From assembly GCF_041320275.1 (NCBI RefSeq), contig NZ_CP162023.1, positions 3,348,001 to 3,412,000 on the forward strand: a stretch of 64,000 nucleotides of DNA, in the 5' to 3' direction. Numbering within the stretch: position 1 is the first letter of the stretch; every line of letters starts with the position of its first letter. The position numbers and the translations under genes were made by a program. Of this stretch, positions 24,736 through 33,288 are shown piece after piece. Source of the stretch: Mumia sp. Pv4-285. Lineage in GTDB: Bacteria; Actinomycetota; Actinomycetes; Propionibacteriales; Nocardioidaceae. Under the pieces are notes generated by a model. The model was not told where the DNA came from, searched no databases, and worked only from the letters and a program-made list of their open reading frames with translations.

Positions 24736-25490
24736 GCACCACCACCGTCGTGGCACGCACCTGCCGGGCGGAGGTCGGTCGCGTCTGGACCCTGCGGTCG
24801 AGCTTCGTCCTGGCGGCTGTCACCGCGGCCGCCGTCGTCGCGTTCGGAGGGCTCGTCGGCTCCACGAGCGACCCCGACCAGGTGTCCCCGGGTTCGACCG
24901 CGTGGGACGGCGGCCAGATGAGCGGCATGTTCGCTCTCTTCGGGATCCTCGCCCTCTCGGTCGTGACCGCCACCGCGGACTACGGGACCGGCGGCATCAT
25001 CCCCACCTTGCAGTGGACCCCGAGGCGTGGCGTCCTGCTGTGCGCCCGCACCGGCGTCATCGTTGCCACCGGCACGGCGCTCGGGCTGCTCTCCGGGGCG
25101 GCCGCCAGCCTCGTGGTGTGGCTGTTCCTCCCCGGGCTCGGACTCCCCGCCGGCGACGGTGCCGCGGTGATGGGCGGGCTCGCGTACGTCCACGCCACGG
25201 GTGCGCTCCTCGCCGTCGGCCTGGGGCTCCTGCTCCGCAGCACCGCAGGAGGGCTGGTGAGCGTGATCGCGCTCGTTCTCGTGCTCCCCATGCTGCTCGC
25301 CCAGCTCGGCTACACCTGGTCGACGACCGTCGCGGCCCACATGCCAGGCACCGGGGCCCTGTTCCTGATCTTCGGGGAGGGGCCCAGCGACGACATGACG
25401 GCAGCGTCAGCCAGGCTCACGCTCGCGATCTGGGCCACCGTCGCCATCAGTGCCGGGGGCTGGCGACTGCTGCGTACGGACGCCACCTGA
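24732..25490 (+). CDS. ABC transporter permease
   Basis: 252-residue membrane protein with about six hydrophobic segments, including FVLAAVTAAAVVAFGGLVGS, LFGILALSVVTATADYGTGGI, LGLLLRSTAGGLVSVIALV and LAIWATVAISAGGWRLL. The N-terminal RTCRAEVGRVWTLRSSF matches ABC-2 permeases. It pairs with the ATPase encoded immediately upstream (ATGA overlap). The transported molecule is unknown. The gene ends just before a nested stem-loop. Confidence 0.85.
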   Translation: MSTTTVVARTCRAEVGRVWTLRSSFVLAAVTAAAVVAFGGLVGSTSDPDQVSPGSTAWDGGQMSGMFALFGILALSVVTATADYGTGGIIPTLQWTPRRGVLLCARTGVIVATGTALGLLSGAAASLVVWLFLPGLGLPAGDGAAVMGGLAYVHATGALLAVGLGLLLRSTAGGLVSVIALVLVLPMLLAQLGYTWSTTVAAHMPGTGALFLIFGEGPSDDMTAASARLTLAIWATVAISAGGWRLLRTDAT

Positions 25491-25494
25491 GCTG

Positions 25495-25557
25495 CTGACC
25501 GGGCGAGGGGCCGACGGGAGGGTGAACGGAGTGATGCCCTCCCGCCGACCCGGTCAG
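25495..25557. terminator. Nested stem-loop, bidirectional terminator
   Basis: Outer arms CTGACCGGG (25495-25503) and CCCGGTCAG (25549-25557) enclose inner arms CGGGAGGG (25515-25522) and CCCTCCCG (25537-25544). It fills the 72 bp between two convergent genes, so it can end both transcripts. Confidence 0.75.
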
Positions 25558-25562
25558 GGGGG

Positions 25563-26120
25563 TCAGAACCGCCCGAAGGGTCGCGGAGTCGCGTACCCGA
25601 AGGTGTCACCGGCACTGAACGCCTCGACACCGAAGGTCGAGTTGAGTGCGCCAGCCGCCGTGGCGGTCAAGCGCAGCTGCACGAGTCCGAGACCCGGACG
25701 GTCGGATCGCCGGATCGTGAACAGGTTGACCCGTCCGACGTTCCCGATCGAGCCCTTCACCTTGCCCGTGACCTTGAGCCTGCGGAGGTCGATGGTGAGC
25801 TTGCGGAGGGTGATCTTGGCAGACCCGGCCTCGAGGCTGATGCCGCCGGTGTGCCTGATCTTCAACTTCCTGAGCGAGATCCCGGTGATCGGGAACCGCG
25901 CCGCGAGCGTGCCCTTGTAGGCGAAGGCCTTGGCGCCGCCCACAGCCTTCGGCGTGATGCCGGCGCCGGCTACGAGGTCGTACACGGCAGGGGCGACGAC
26001 AACCTGCGTGTAACCCGTCCGTTGCCGGGACTCGGCCTGTGCGGGGGCCGTGGACACGGCGACGAGCCCCAGCGAGGTGATGAGGGCGATCAACCCTCCG
26101 ACGATCCTTCTGCTTCTCAT
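25563..26120 (-). CDS. Secreted protein of unknown function
   Basis: 185 residues. A clear Sec signal peptide (MRSRRIVGGLIALITSLGL, then VAVSTAPAQAE) precedes a mature beta-rich region with repeated basic strands: ISLRKLKIRHTGGISLEAGSA, ITLRKLTIDLRRLKVTGKV. It ends in ATAAGALNSTFGVEAFSAGDTFG, a pattern I associate with small secreted actinobacterial proteins of undefined role. No Cys residues and no catalytic motif. It is separated from the divergent SDR gene by 115 bp. Confidence 0.8.
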   Translation of the reverse strand: MRSRRIVGGLIALITSLGLVAVSTAPAQAESRQRTGYTQVVVAPAVYDLVAGAGITPKAVGGAKAFAYKGTLAARFPITGISLRKLKIRHTGGISLEAGSAKITLRKLTIDLRRLKVTGKVKGSIGNVGRVNLFTIRRSDRPGLGLVQLRLTATAAGALNSTFGVEAFSAGDTFGYATPRPFGRF

Positions 26121-26235
26121 CCTTCTGCCTCCCTCTCGAGTGCGCCGGACTGACCGGCCTCACAGGTACTTCGTCGCGAGAGGCCCGATCAGATGCATGC
26201 GTGTCGCCGACACCCGCCGTGGGTACATCGCGGTC

Positions 26236-27033
26236 ATGAGCATCGAGAGCGACTCCGTCCGCCCCCTCGGCCTGGTGACCGGCGCTTCGACCGGCATCGG
26301 CCTCGCACTCCTGAGCGAGTTCGTCGAGGCGGGTCTCGACGTTCTCGCCGTCGCCGACGAGGAGATCCCTGACACGGCTGGTTCGTCGCCAACCGCCCGG
26401 GCCGTACGGCCGGTCACGGCCGACCTGGCGACGGCGACCGGCAACGAGGACGTCATCGCGGCGCTCGAGTCCGACCCGCGCCCCGTCGTCGCCGCAGCGC
26501 TCAACGCCGGTGTCGGGGTCAACGGACGCTTCGACCAGACCGACATCGCCGACCAGCTGCGACTGCTCGCGGTGAACGTCGAGTCCCCCGTCAGGCTCGC
26601 GCACTACCTGACCGGTGTGATGACGGCGCAGCGGTACGGGCGGATCCTGATCACCTCGTCGGTCGTCTCACAAGGCCCTGGTCCGAACCAGTCGACGTAC
26701 GCGGCGTCGAAGGCGTTCCTGCACTCGTTCGCCGAGGCGATCCGCTACGAGCTGCGCGACACCGGCGTGACCGTGACGTCGTTGCAGCCCGGCCCCACCG
26801 ACACGGCGTTCTTCGCTCGCGCCGGCATGCAGCGGACGTGGGTCGCCCGCGGGCCGAAGGCGGACCCCTCCCAGGTGGCCCGGGAGGGGTTCGCCGCCAT
26901 GATGGCCGGGAAGGACCGCGTGGTCCCCGGCTCGTGGCTCCTCAAGGCGCAGAGCAAGGCGAGCAAGCTGGTGCCGGAGGCGCTCACCGCCCGGTTCCAT
27001 GCATCGCTCGCGAAGCCACGAGACCCGTCGTGA
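26236..27033 (+). CDS. Short-chain dehydrogenase/reductase
   Basis: 265-residue NAD(P)-dependent oxidoreductase. GLVTGASTGIGLALL is the cofactor motif, LNAGVG replaces the usual NNAG, and the catalytic tetrad is seen as S in ILITSSVV and Y/K in STYAASKAF. The ATG at 26236 starts the protein at the usual SDR position; the frame is open upstream without a sensible N-terminus. Substrate unknown. Not part of an obvious operon: it is convergent with the DUF4383 gene (18 bp). Confidence 0.85.
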   Translation: MSIESDSVRPLGLVTGASTGIGLALLSEFVEAGLDVLAVADEEIPDTAGSSPTARAVRPVTADLATATGNEDVIAALESDPRPVVAAALNAGVGVNGRFDQTDIADQLRLLAVNVESPVRLAHYLTGVMTAQRYGRILITSSVVSQGPGPNQSTYAASKAFLHSFAEAIRYELRDTGVTVTSLQPGPTDTAFFARAGMQRTWVARGPKADPSQVAREGFAAMMAGKDRVVPGSWLLKAQSKASKLVPEALTARFHASLAKPRDPS

Positions 27034-27051
27034 CGACGGCGCTCGTCGACC

Positions 27052-27555
27052 TCACCGGCGATTTCGCGTGCGGTCCGCAGTGCCCGTCCTTCCCGGCGCG
27101 ATCATCCTCGCCCCCACAGCACCGATCAGGACCATCGCCACCCCCAGCACCAGGTGCAGCCAGTTGTCCGCGTCGTTGACCGGGATGAAGTTCGCCGAGT
27201 CGTCGTAGTCGATGACCAACCCGTAGATCCACAGGAGCAGGTAGATCACCCCGCCGCCGATCAGGTACGGCACCGCGGTCCGTGCCGCACGTGCCGCCCA
27301 CAGTCCGACGACGCCGAACAGCAGGTGCACGATGTTGTGCAGGACCGACACCTCGAAGACCCCGAGGAGCTTGGCGTTGCCCTCGTGGCCGGCGAAGGTC
27401 ATCGTGTCGTAGTTCGTCGTGATCCCGGGGATGAAACCGAGGATCCCGACGAGGAGGAAGACCGCTCCTACAGCGGCCGTGAGCGCGCGAAGGGTCTTCT
27501 CCTTCGCCGCCAGATCAGAGTCGCGGCCGCGGCCGCTCGTGCGCATGTCGTCCAT
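27052..27555 (-). CDS. DUF4383 membrane protein
   Basis: 167 residues with four transmembrane segments. The family pattern is clear: LLVGILGFIPGITTNYDTMTFAG, LLGVFEVSVLHNIVHLLFGVVGLWAA, YLIGGGVIYLLLWIYG, and the C-terminal DNWLHLVLGVAMVLIG. DUF4383 proteins are common in actinomycetes and have no known function. A short charged N-terminus (MDDMRTSGRGRDSD) is cytosolic. Confidence 0.9.
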   Translation of the reverse strand: MDDMRTSGRGRDSDLAAKEKTLRALTAAVGAVFLLVGILGFIPGITTNYDTMTFAGHEGNAKLLGVFEVSVLHNIVHLLFGVVGLWAARAARTAVPYLIGGGVIYLLLWIYGLVIDYDDSANFIPVNDADNWLHLVLGVAMVLIGAVGARMIAPGRTGTADRTRNRR

Positions 27556-27663
27556 CGGACACTCCCTTCTCCGCCAGGCATTTCACTCCCTAGGCCGGTA
27601 CCCACCTCGACACCCCGTCACGCCTTGGAACGGCGCTCTTGCAACAGCGGTAACATCACCGGT

Positions 27664-28092
27664 GTGATTCGTCCGTCACGCGGGATCCTCGTCCTGGCGG
27701 TCATGTCGATGGCCGCTTCCCTGACCGCCTGCGCGGGCTCGCAGGACGCGCCGGTCGAGGAGGTCGCACGCGACTTCTACCAGGCGTTCGCCGACGCCGA
27801 CGGCGAGCAGGCCTGCGCCCTCCTGTCGGAGAGGACACGCACGGAGGTGGAGAAGAACGCCGAGACAGCGTGCGACGAGGCTCTGCTCGAGGAGGATCTC
27901 CCCGCGGTGCGCGAGCCGGGCTCCGTCGAGGTCTTCGGCGTGATGGCGCTCGTCCGGTTCGACGACGGTCCGGGCGAGCCCCAGGAGACGACGTTCTTCA
28001 GCCGGTACGACGACGGCTGGCGCGTCACTGCCGCCGGCTGCAGGCCGACCGGCGAGGGCACCCCGTACGACTGCCAGGTGAGCGGAGGCTGA
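27664..28092 (+). CDS. Putative lipoprotein
   Basis: 142 residues. The signal sequence IRPSRGILVLAVMSMAAS ends in a lipobox LTAC, so the mature protein is anchored outside the membrane through its Cys. The mature part, VEEVARDFYQAFADADGEQACALLSERTR...GWRVTAAGCRPTGEGTPYDCQ, resembles the small NTF2-like (SnoaL/DUF4878) lipoproteins. The GTG at 27664 follows TAACAT (27651-27656) by 7 bp and lacks a ribosome-binding site, so it may be leaderless. It is followed at once by a 27-residue membrane peptide and DUF6766. Confidence 0.8.
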   Translation: MIRPSRGILVLAVMSMAASLTACAGSQDAPVEEVARDFYQAFADADGEQACALLSERTRTEVEKNAETACDEALLEEDLPAVREPGSVEVFGVMALVRFDDGPGEPQETTFFSRYDDGWRVTAAGCRPTGEGTPYDCQVSGG

Positions 28093-28093
28093 C

Positions 28094-28177
28094 ATGCGTG
28101 CAGTGTTCCTGACCTATCTGGTCATCATCGTGGCCGGCCTGTCCTACTTCCTCGTCGTCGGGGTGAGGCACGTATGA
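28094..28177 (+). CDS. 27-residue single-pass membrane peptide
   Basis: A short gene, MRAVFLTYLVIIVAG then LSYFLVVGVRHV. It is one hydrophobic helix with a positively charged tail. GGAGG at 28084-28088 lies 5 bp before the ATG, and the stop overlaps the ATG of the DUF6766 gene (ATGA). Both features argue for genuine, coupled translation. It may be a small partner of the DUF6766 membrane protein or of the upstream lipoprotein (inference). Confidence 0.65.
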   Translation: MRAVFLTYLVIIVAGLSYFLVVGVRHV

Positions 28178-28875
28178 CGGGGCGGTCGAAGCCCTCGCAG
28201 CCGGGCGGCTTCCTCCGGCACAACTCCCTGAGCCTGTTCTTCCTCGTCATCTTCCTGCTGGCGCTCGGCGGTCAGGCGTTCGCCGGATGGCACGAGTTCA
28301 ACAACCAGCAGCTCGCCGAGGGCTTCGGACAGGTGTCCTTCGGTCGGTACCTCAGCTCGGTCGACTTCGCGGTGGACGTCTCGGAGAACTGGCAGAGCGA
28401 GTACCTGCAGTTCCTCCTCTTCATCCTCGCCACCGTCTGGCTGCTGCAGCGCGGCTCACCCGAGTCGAAGGAGCTGCACAAGGCGGGCCTCGAGTCGGCC
28501 GAGGATCAAAAGATCGGTCGTCACGCGGACGACAGCTCCCCCACCTGGGCGAGGGTCGGCGGCTGGCGTACGGCCGCCTTCTCCAACTCGCTGCTGCTCG
28601 TGATGCTGTCGATCTTCCTGGGGTCCTGGCTGGTCCAGTCGATCGCCGGGTGGGCCGCCTACAACGAGGTCCTGCTCGAGCAGATGCGTGACCCGATGAG
28701 CTGGACGTCGTACGTCCTGGGTGCCGACTTCTGGTCACGGACGCTGCAGAACTGGCAGTCCGAGTTCCTCGCCGTCGGATCGATGGCGGTGCTGTCGATC
28801 TACTTGCGCCAGCGTGGCTCACCGGAGAGCAAGCCGGTCGGCCAGTCCCACGCGAGCACGGGAGTCGAGGGCTGA
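28174..28875 (+). CDS. DUF6766 membrane protein
   Basis: 233 residues. Two internally similar halves each hold transmembrane helices and the family signatures: NSLSLFFLVIFLLALGGQAFAGW, then NWQSEYLQFLLFILATVWLLQRGSPESK in the first half and NWQSEFLAVGSMAVLSIYLRQRGSPESK in the second. About four helices. This matches DUF6766, a membrane family of unknown function. It is coupled to the 27-residue peptide upstream; the last 76 bp overlap a convergent zinc-ribbon gene. Confidence 0.88.
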   Translation: MTGRSKPSQPGGFLRHNSLSLFFLVIFLLALGGQAFAGWHEFNNQQLAEGFGQVSFGRYLSSVDFAVDVSENWQSEYLQFLLFILATVWLLQRGSPESKELHKAGLESAEDQKIGRHADDSSPTWARVGGWRTAAFSNSLLLVMLSIFLGSWLVQSIAGWAAYNEVLLEQMRDPMSWTSYVLGADFWSRTLQNWQSEFLAVGSMAVLSIYLRQRGSPESKPVGQSHASTGVEG

Positions 28876-29057
28876 CGCTGGGCGTCCGCCGGTCGGCCAG
28901 GACCCCCCGTCAGCAGCGACGCGGCCGGCCCCATGAACCAGTGCCGCTGGACGCAGCTGAGCCTGACGTGCTCGACCGGCCCGTCGGTGCTCTCCTCGCA
29001 GTACCGCCACGTCACCGCGGCAGTCGCGCCGCACTCCGGGCACGTCGTGAGCTCCAT
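28800..29057 (-). CDS. Small zinc-ribbon hypothetical protein
   Basis: 85 residues. MELTTCPECGATAAVTWRYCEES contains a CxxC knuckle, and a second Cys/His region (RLSCVQRHWFMG) follows, suggesting one bound zinc. GGGGGAGG lies 5 bp before this ATG; the ATG one codon upstream is too close to it. The C-terminal third is antisense to the end of DUF6766, and its sequence is therefore constrained. Function unknown; the gene might also end up being shorter or unexpressed. Confidence 0.55.
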   Translation of the reverse strand: MELTTCPECGATAAVTWRYCEESTDGPVEHVRLSCVQRHWFMGPAASLLTGGPGRPADAQRQPSTPVLAWDWPTGLLSGEPRWRK

Positions 29058-29245
29058 CATTGCCTCCCCCTCGCTCGAGCCGGTCCCGTCAACGAGCCGA
29101 CGGCCGAGCAAGCAACCTCGCGACCATCCTTCATCCACTTGGGGTCAAAGACGGGGGCCGTGGCAACGCTTGAACCGCTTCGCGTCGGCAACCGGTCTGG
29201 TGACCGCTCGGCCACCTGGCCGTCCACGATCCGACAGGAGCTCCC

Positions 29246-30040
29246 ATGACCAGCCACTTCCCGCGACTCGCCATCGTCACCGGCAGCGACTCCGGCATCG
29301 GACAGGCCACGGCACAGCTCCTCGCGCGGGAGGGCTTCGACGTCGGCCTCACCTGCCACCACGACAGCGATGGGGCCCAGGAGACCGCAAAGGAGGTCGA
29401 AGCGCGAGGCCAGAAGGCGTACATCGAGGTCTTCGACGCCTCGCAGCCCGATGCCGGGGCGCTCGTGGACCGGCTCGTCGGGCAGCTCGGAGGTCTCGGT
29501 GTGCTGGTCAACGTCGCCGGCACCGGCCACTCCGACAAGGTGGTCGACCTGCCGTTCGACACCTGGCGGCGCGTGCTCGCGACCGATCTCGACGGCCCGT
29601 TCCTCACTGCCCAGCGCGCGGCGCAGGTGATGATCGCGGCCGACCAGGGCGGCCGGATCATCAACGTGACGAGCGTCCACGAGCACCTGCCCCGGGTCGG
29701 GTCAGCGGCCTACTGCGCGGCCAAGGCGGGGCTCGGCATGCTCACCAAGGTGATGGCGCTCGAGCTCGGCGAGCACGCCATCACCGTCAACTCCGTCGCC
29801 CCGGGTGAGATCGCCACCGAGATGACCGGCATGGACGAGTCCGACGCGTACGACGAAGAGCGGTCGGGGAATCCGCTGGGTCGGCCCGGGCACGTCGCCG
29901 AGGTGGCATCGCTGATCGGCTTCCTCGCCTCGCCGCGCTCGGCCTACGTCACCGGCGCATCGCTCACGGTCGACGGTGGGCTGAGCCTGATGGCTGCGCA
30001 CGGCCACGACCAGGCCGGCTCCGGGTGGCGCGACGTCTGA
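29246..30040 (+). CDS. Short-chain dehydrogenase/reductase
   Basis: 264-residue classical SDR. Cofactor motif IVTGSDSGIGQAT, then LVNVAGTGHS, a catalytic S in INVTSVHEH and Y/K in SAAYCAAKAG, and a FabG-like C-terminus LASPRSAYVTGASLTVDGG. It resembles the 3-oxoacyl-ACP reductase/glucose 1-dehydrogenase branch. A GGAG site precedes the ATG. It stands alone, with 188 bp before it in which I see nothing, and a CRP-like site of the next gene after it. Confidence 0.87.
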   Translation: MTSHFPRLAIVTGSDSGIGQATAQLLAREGFDVGLTCHHDSDGAQETAKEVEARGQKAYIEVFDASQPDAGALVDRLVGQLGGLGVLVNVAGTGHSDKVVDLPFDTWRRVLATDLDGPFLTAQRAAQVMIAADQGGRIINVTSVHEHLPRVGSAAYCAAKAGLGMLTKVMALELGEHAITVNSVAPGEIATEMTGMDESDAYDEERSGNPLGRPGHVAEVASLIGFLASPRSAYVTGASLTVDGGLSLMAAHGHDQAGSGWRDV

Positions 30041-30055
30041 CGCAGAGGCGCGGTT

Positions 30056-30071
30056 TGTGACGTACGTCACG
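30056..30071. promoter_or_regulatory. CRP/GlxR-like site upstream of the GH15 gene
   Basis: TGTGA-CGTACG-TCACG contains the perfect 14-bp palindrome GTGACGTACGTCAC. It lies 35 bp before the glucoamylase-like gene. CRP-family control of polysaccharide hydrolases is well established in actinomycetes. Confidence 0.55.
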
Positions 30072-30105
30072 GGGAACCGCTCGGACATCGCTCCCGGAGG
30101 TCCTC

Positions 30106-32313
30106 ATGCCCGTACGTCGCCCGTCCCGCCCGCTCACCGCCGCCCTCGCCGCCGTGGCTGCGCTGCTGCTCGGCGCCACCCTCCTCGTGGCCGTCCCCAC
30201 GGCCGCAGCACCGGCTGACCCCGCGCCCGGCACCCCCGGCCGCAAGAGCACCTGGACCGAGGCCGACAAGACCGGCTTCGGCACCGCTCGCGCCCGCCGC
30301 AGCAACGTGTGGTTCACCCTGCAACGAGGCAGGGTGAGCGAGGTCTTCTACCCGGACCTCTCGACGCCGAGCGTGCGCAGCCTCGAGCTCGTCGTGACCG
30401 ACGGCACCAGCTTCACCGACCGCGAGACGGTCGACATGCGCCCGGCCACGTCCCGCCCCGACGCGCGGAGCCTCCGGTTCGCGCAGATCGGCGGTCGTGA
30501 CGGGCGCTACCGGCTCACCAAGCACGTCGCGACGGACCCGCGACGCGACGCCCTGGTGGTCCGCGTACGGCTGACGTCGCTGGACGGAGGTCGCTACCGT
30601 CTCTACGTCCAGCACGACCCGGCACTCGCCAACAACGGCATGGACGACCGCGCCCGAACCGTCGGCAGGACGCTCGTGGCGAGCGACGGGAAGGTCGCGA
30701 CAGCCCTGCGTGCGCGACCACGGCTCGGCGCGCGCACCAACGGGTACGCCGGCAGCCGGAGCGACGGTTGGCGGGACCTGCGCCGTGACCACGATCTCGA
30801 CCGTCGGCACCGCTCGGCTGGTCCGGGGAACGTCGTGCAGACCGCTCGCGTGAGCCGTGTCAACGGACTGCCGGGCAGGCAACGGGCGACGATCACCCTC
30901 GGGTTCGGCCGCCGACCCGCCGCTGCACGGGCCACCGCCGCGGCCAGCGCGCGTACCGGCTGGGCGAGCGTCCAGCGCCGGTACGACCGTGGATGGCACC
31001 GCTACGTGAGGTCGCTGAAGCGGGTGCCCGCCACCGCAGCCTCGATCGAGCGCGAGTACCTCGCCTCGGCGCTCGTGCTCGCAGCCGCCGAGGACAAGCT
31101 CAACCCCGGCGCGGTCGTCGCGTCGCCGTCCGCCCCATGGGTGTGGGGCGACGAGGTGCCGGACCTCTCCTCGCCATCCGGCGCGTACCACCTCGTGTGG
31201 TCGCGCGACTCGTACGAGTTCGGCAGCGCCATGTGGGCCATGGGCGACCGCTCGGCGGCCCGACGCATCGTCGACTGGCTGTTCCGGGTGCAGCAGAAGC
31301 CCGACGGATCCTTCCCGCAGAACTCCGACGTGCAGGGACAACCGGTGTGGTCCGAGCTCCAGCTCGACGAGGTGGCGCTGCCGATCGTCCTCGCGCGCCT
31401 GACCGGGAAGACCGGCCGCGCGACGTACCGAGGGGTCAAACGAGCGGCGGACTTCCTCGCGCGGTTCCGCGACGAGGAGACCGGTCGCCGGGCGCCGTAC
31501 TCACCCCAGGAGCGGTGGGAGAACCAGTCCGGCTACTCGCCGAACTCGATCGCCGCGCAGATCGCCGGGCTCGTCTGCGCCGCCGACATCGCGCGCCGCA
31601 ACGGCGACCGGGCGTCGGCACGCCGCTGGCTGCGCCTCGCCGACCGGTGGGCGGCCCGGGTGAAGGGATGGACGGTCACCACCACCGGTCCCCTATCGTC
31701 CCGGCCGTACTTCCTGCGCCTCACCAAGAACGGCCGGCCCGACACGGCATCGCCCTACGAGATGGGCGACGGCGGGCCGGTGCAGATCGACCAGCGGCGG
31801 GTCGTCGACCCCAGCTTCCTCGCCCTGACACGCTGGGGGATCTTGCCGGGCACCGACCCGGTCGTCGCGTCGTCTCTCGCGGTGGTCGACCAGGAGCTGC
31901 GGGTCCAGACCCCGAACGGCCCCTTCTGGCGGCGGTTCAGCTTCGACGGGTACGGCGAGACGCGTGACGGCGGGCAGTGGGAGATCACGGAGCCGGGCAC
32001 CTTCACCACGCTCGGCCGAGGCTGGCCGATCCTGACCGGCGAGCGCGGGGAGCACGAGGTCAGCGCCGGACGGGACGCGTCCTCGTACCTCGCCGCGGTC
32101 GCGGCCGCCGCCAACGACGGCGACATGATCTCCGAGCAGGTGTGGGACGGTCGGCCCCCGACGGGGAGGCCCTGCTGCCAGGCCGGCGAAGGGACCCGGG
32201 CGGCGACCCCGCTCGTCTGGTCCCACGGAGCGCTGGTGCGCCTCGCGTGGACGATGCAGCTCGGCCGGCCGGCCGACCAGCAGGCTGTCGTCGCGCGGCG
32301 CTACCTGCGGTGA
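30106..32313 (+). CDS. Secreted glycoside hydrolase family 15 (glucoamylase/glucodextranase-like)
   Basis: 735 residues. A signal peptide (RPSRPLTAALAAVAALLLG, then ATLLVAVPTAAAPA) is followed by a beta-sandwich domain (about residues 45-290: SNVWFTLQRGRVSEVFYPDLS) and an (alpha/alpha)6 barrel (about 310-730). In the barrel, YHLVWSRDSYEFGSAMWAMGD and KPDGSFPQNSDVQGQPVWSE, then LQLDEVALPI, are typical GH15, with the catalytic Glu in the LDE region. It releases glucose from alpha-glucans outside the cell. GGAGG lies 5 bp before the ATG, and a CRP-like palindrome upstream suggests carbon control. Confidence 0.88.
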   Translation: MPVRRPSRPLTAALAAVAALLLGATLLVAVPTAAAPADPAPGTPGRKSTWTEADKTGFGTARARRSNVWFTLQRGRVSEVFYPDLSTPSVRSLELVVTDGTSFTDRETVDMRPATSRPDARSLRFAQIGGRDGRYRLTKHVATDPRRDALVVRVRLTSLDGGRYRLYVQHDPALANNGMDDRARTVGRTLVASDGKVATALRARPRLGARTNGYAGSRSDGWRDLRRDHDLDRRHRSAGPGNVVQTARVSRVNGLPGRQRATITLGFGRRPAAARATAAASARTGWASVQRRYDRGWHRYVRSLKRVPATAASIEREYLASALVLAAAEDKLNPGAVVASPSAPWVWGDEVPDLSSPSGAYHLVWSRDSYEFGSAMWAMGDRSAARRIVDWLFRVQQKPDGSFPQNSDVQGQPVWSELQLDEVALPIVLARLTGKTGRATYRGVKRAADFLARFRDEETGRRAPYSPQERWENQSGYSPNSIAAQIAGLVCAADIARRNGDRASARRWLRLADRWAARVKGWTVTTTGPLSSRPYFLRLTKNGRPDTASPYEMGDGGPVQIDQRRVVDPSFLALTRWGILPGTDPVVASSLAVVDQELRVQTPNGPFWRRFSFDGYGETRDGGQWEITEPGTFTTLGRGWPILTGERGEHEVSAGRDASSYLAAVAAAANDGDMISEQVWDGRPPTGRPCCQAGEGTRAATPLVWSHGALVRLAWTMQLGRPADQQAVVARRYLR

Positions 32314-32352
32314 CTCGCGTCGTCGCGCCTCATCCGAACTACGCTGACGGTC

Positions 32353-33267
32353 GTGAGCGGAGCCCAGCGCGCGCAGGCGTCGATCGAGCGCACGGCACTG
32401 CGCCGCTCGATCGTCGCCGCAGCAGCGCTGGGAGCCCTCGCGATGGCCTGGGGCATCGTGGGCGAGCTGCGCATCCTGCTCCTCGACGGCGCGTACGCCC
32501 TGATCGGGATCGCGTTGTCGTGGTTCGCGCTCCAGGCAGCGCGCGCCGTCGAGGAAGGACCGACGAAGAGGTTCCCGTTCGGGCGTGACGCCTTCACTCC
32601 GCTCGCTGTCCTGCTGCAGGGAGTGGCTCTCGCCGGCACGCTGCTCTACGCCTTCGTGGACGCGATCGTGCTGGTCAGGGAGGGAGGCAACCCGGTCGAG
32701 ACGCAGAGCCTCGCGCTGTACGGGCTGATCTCAGCAGTCGGTGCCGCCGCCGTCTTCCTCTCGTTGCGACGGATGCGGTCCACGTCCGACCTCGTCGGCG
32801 CGGAGATCGCCACCTGGCGGGCGAGCGCGGTCCTCAGCATCGGCATGGTGGTCGGCGCCGTGACAGCGATGGTCCTCGACCGCTCCACGTCCGTCGACGT
32901 GGTCGCCTATGTCGATCCCGTTCTCGTGATCGCCGCATGCGTGGTGCTCGCACCCACACCCGTGGGGCTCCTGCGATCCGGAGTGCGAGAGCTGCTGCAG
33001 GGCGCTCCCTCCACGGAGGTGCAGCAGTCCGTCCACCTGGCCGTCGACGACGTGCGGCGACACTTCGGGCTCGACGAACCCATCGTCCGCATGCGCAAGG
33101 TCGGTCGCAAGCTGTTCCTCGAGGTCGACTTCGTCGTCGAACCAGGCCACTGGGACGTCTCCGACGAGGACGAGGTCCGACGGTCGCTCCTGGCGCGCCT
33201 GGAGCCTCTCGGTTTCGACCTCTGGGCCTACATCGAGCTGACGACCGACAGAGCCCTCGTCGAGTAG
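32353..33267 (+). CDS. Cation diffusion facilitator-family membrane protein with degenerate metal site
   Basis: 304 residues with about six transmembrane helices and the C-terminal cytosolic domain of CDF transporters (REEL-like VRELLQGAPSTEVQQSV, then VRMRKVGRKLFLEVDFVVEPG). The transmembrane metal site is altered: helix 2 reads LLLDGAYALIGIALSW where HxxxD/DxxxD is expected, and helix 5 (WRASAVLSIGMVVGAV) lacks the second pair. It may move another cation or have lost transport. TACGCT at 32340-32345 is 7 bp before the GTG, consistent with a leaderless mRNA. Confidence 0.8.
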   Translation: MSGAQRAQASIERTALRRSIVAAAALGALAMAWGIVGELRILLLDGAYALIGIALSWFALQAARAVEEGPTKRFPFGRDAFTPLAVLLQGVALAGTLLYAFVDAIVLVREGGNPVETQSLALYGLISAVGAAAVFLSLRRMRSTSDLVGAEIATWRASAVLSIGMVVGAVTAMVLDRSTSVDVVAYVDPVLVIAACVVLAPTPVGLLRSGVRELLQGAPSTEVQQSVHLAVDDVRRHFGLDEPIVRMRKVGRKLFLEVDFVVEPGHWDVSDEDEVRRSLLARLEPLGFDLWAYIELTTDRALVE

Positions 33268-33288
33268 CCGCTGTGAGAACGTGGTCCC

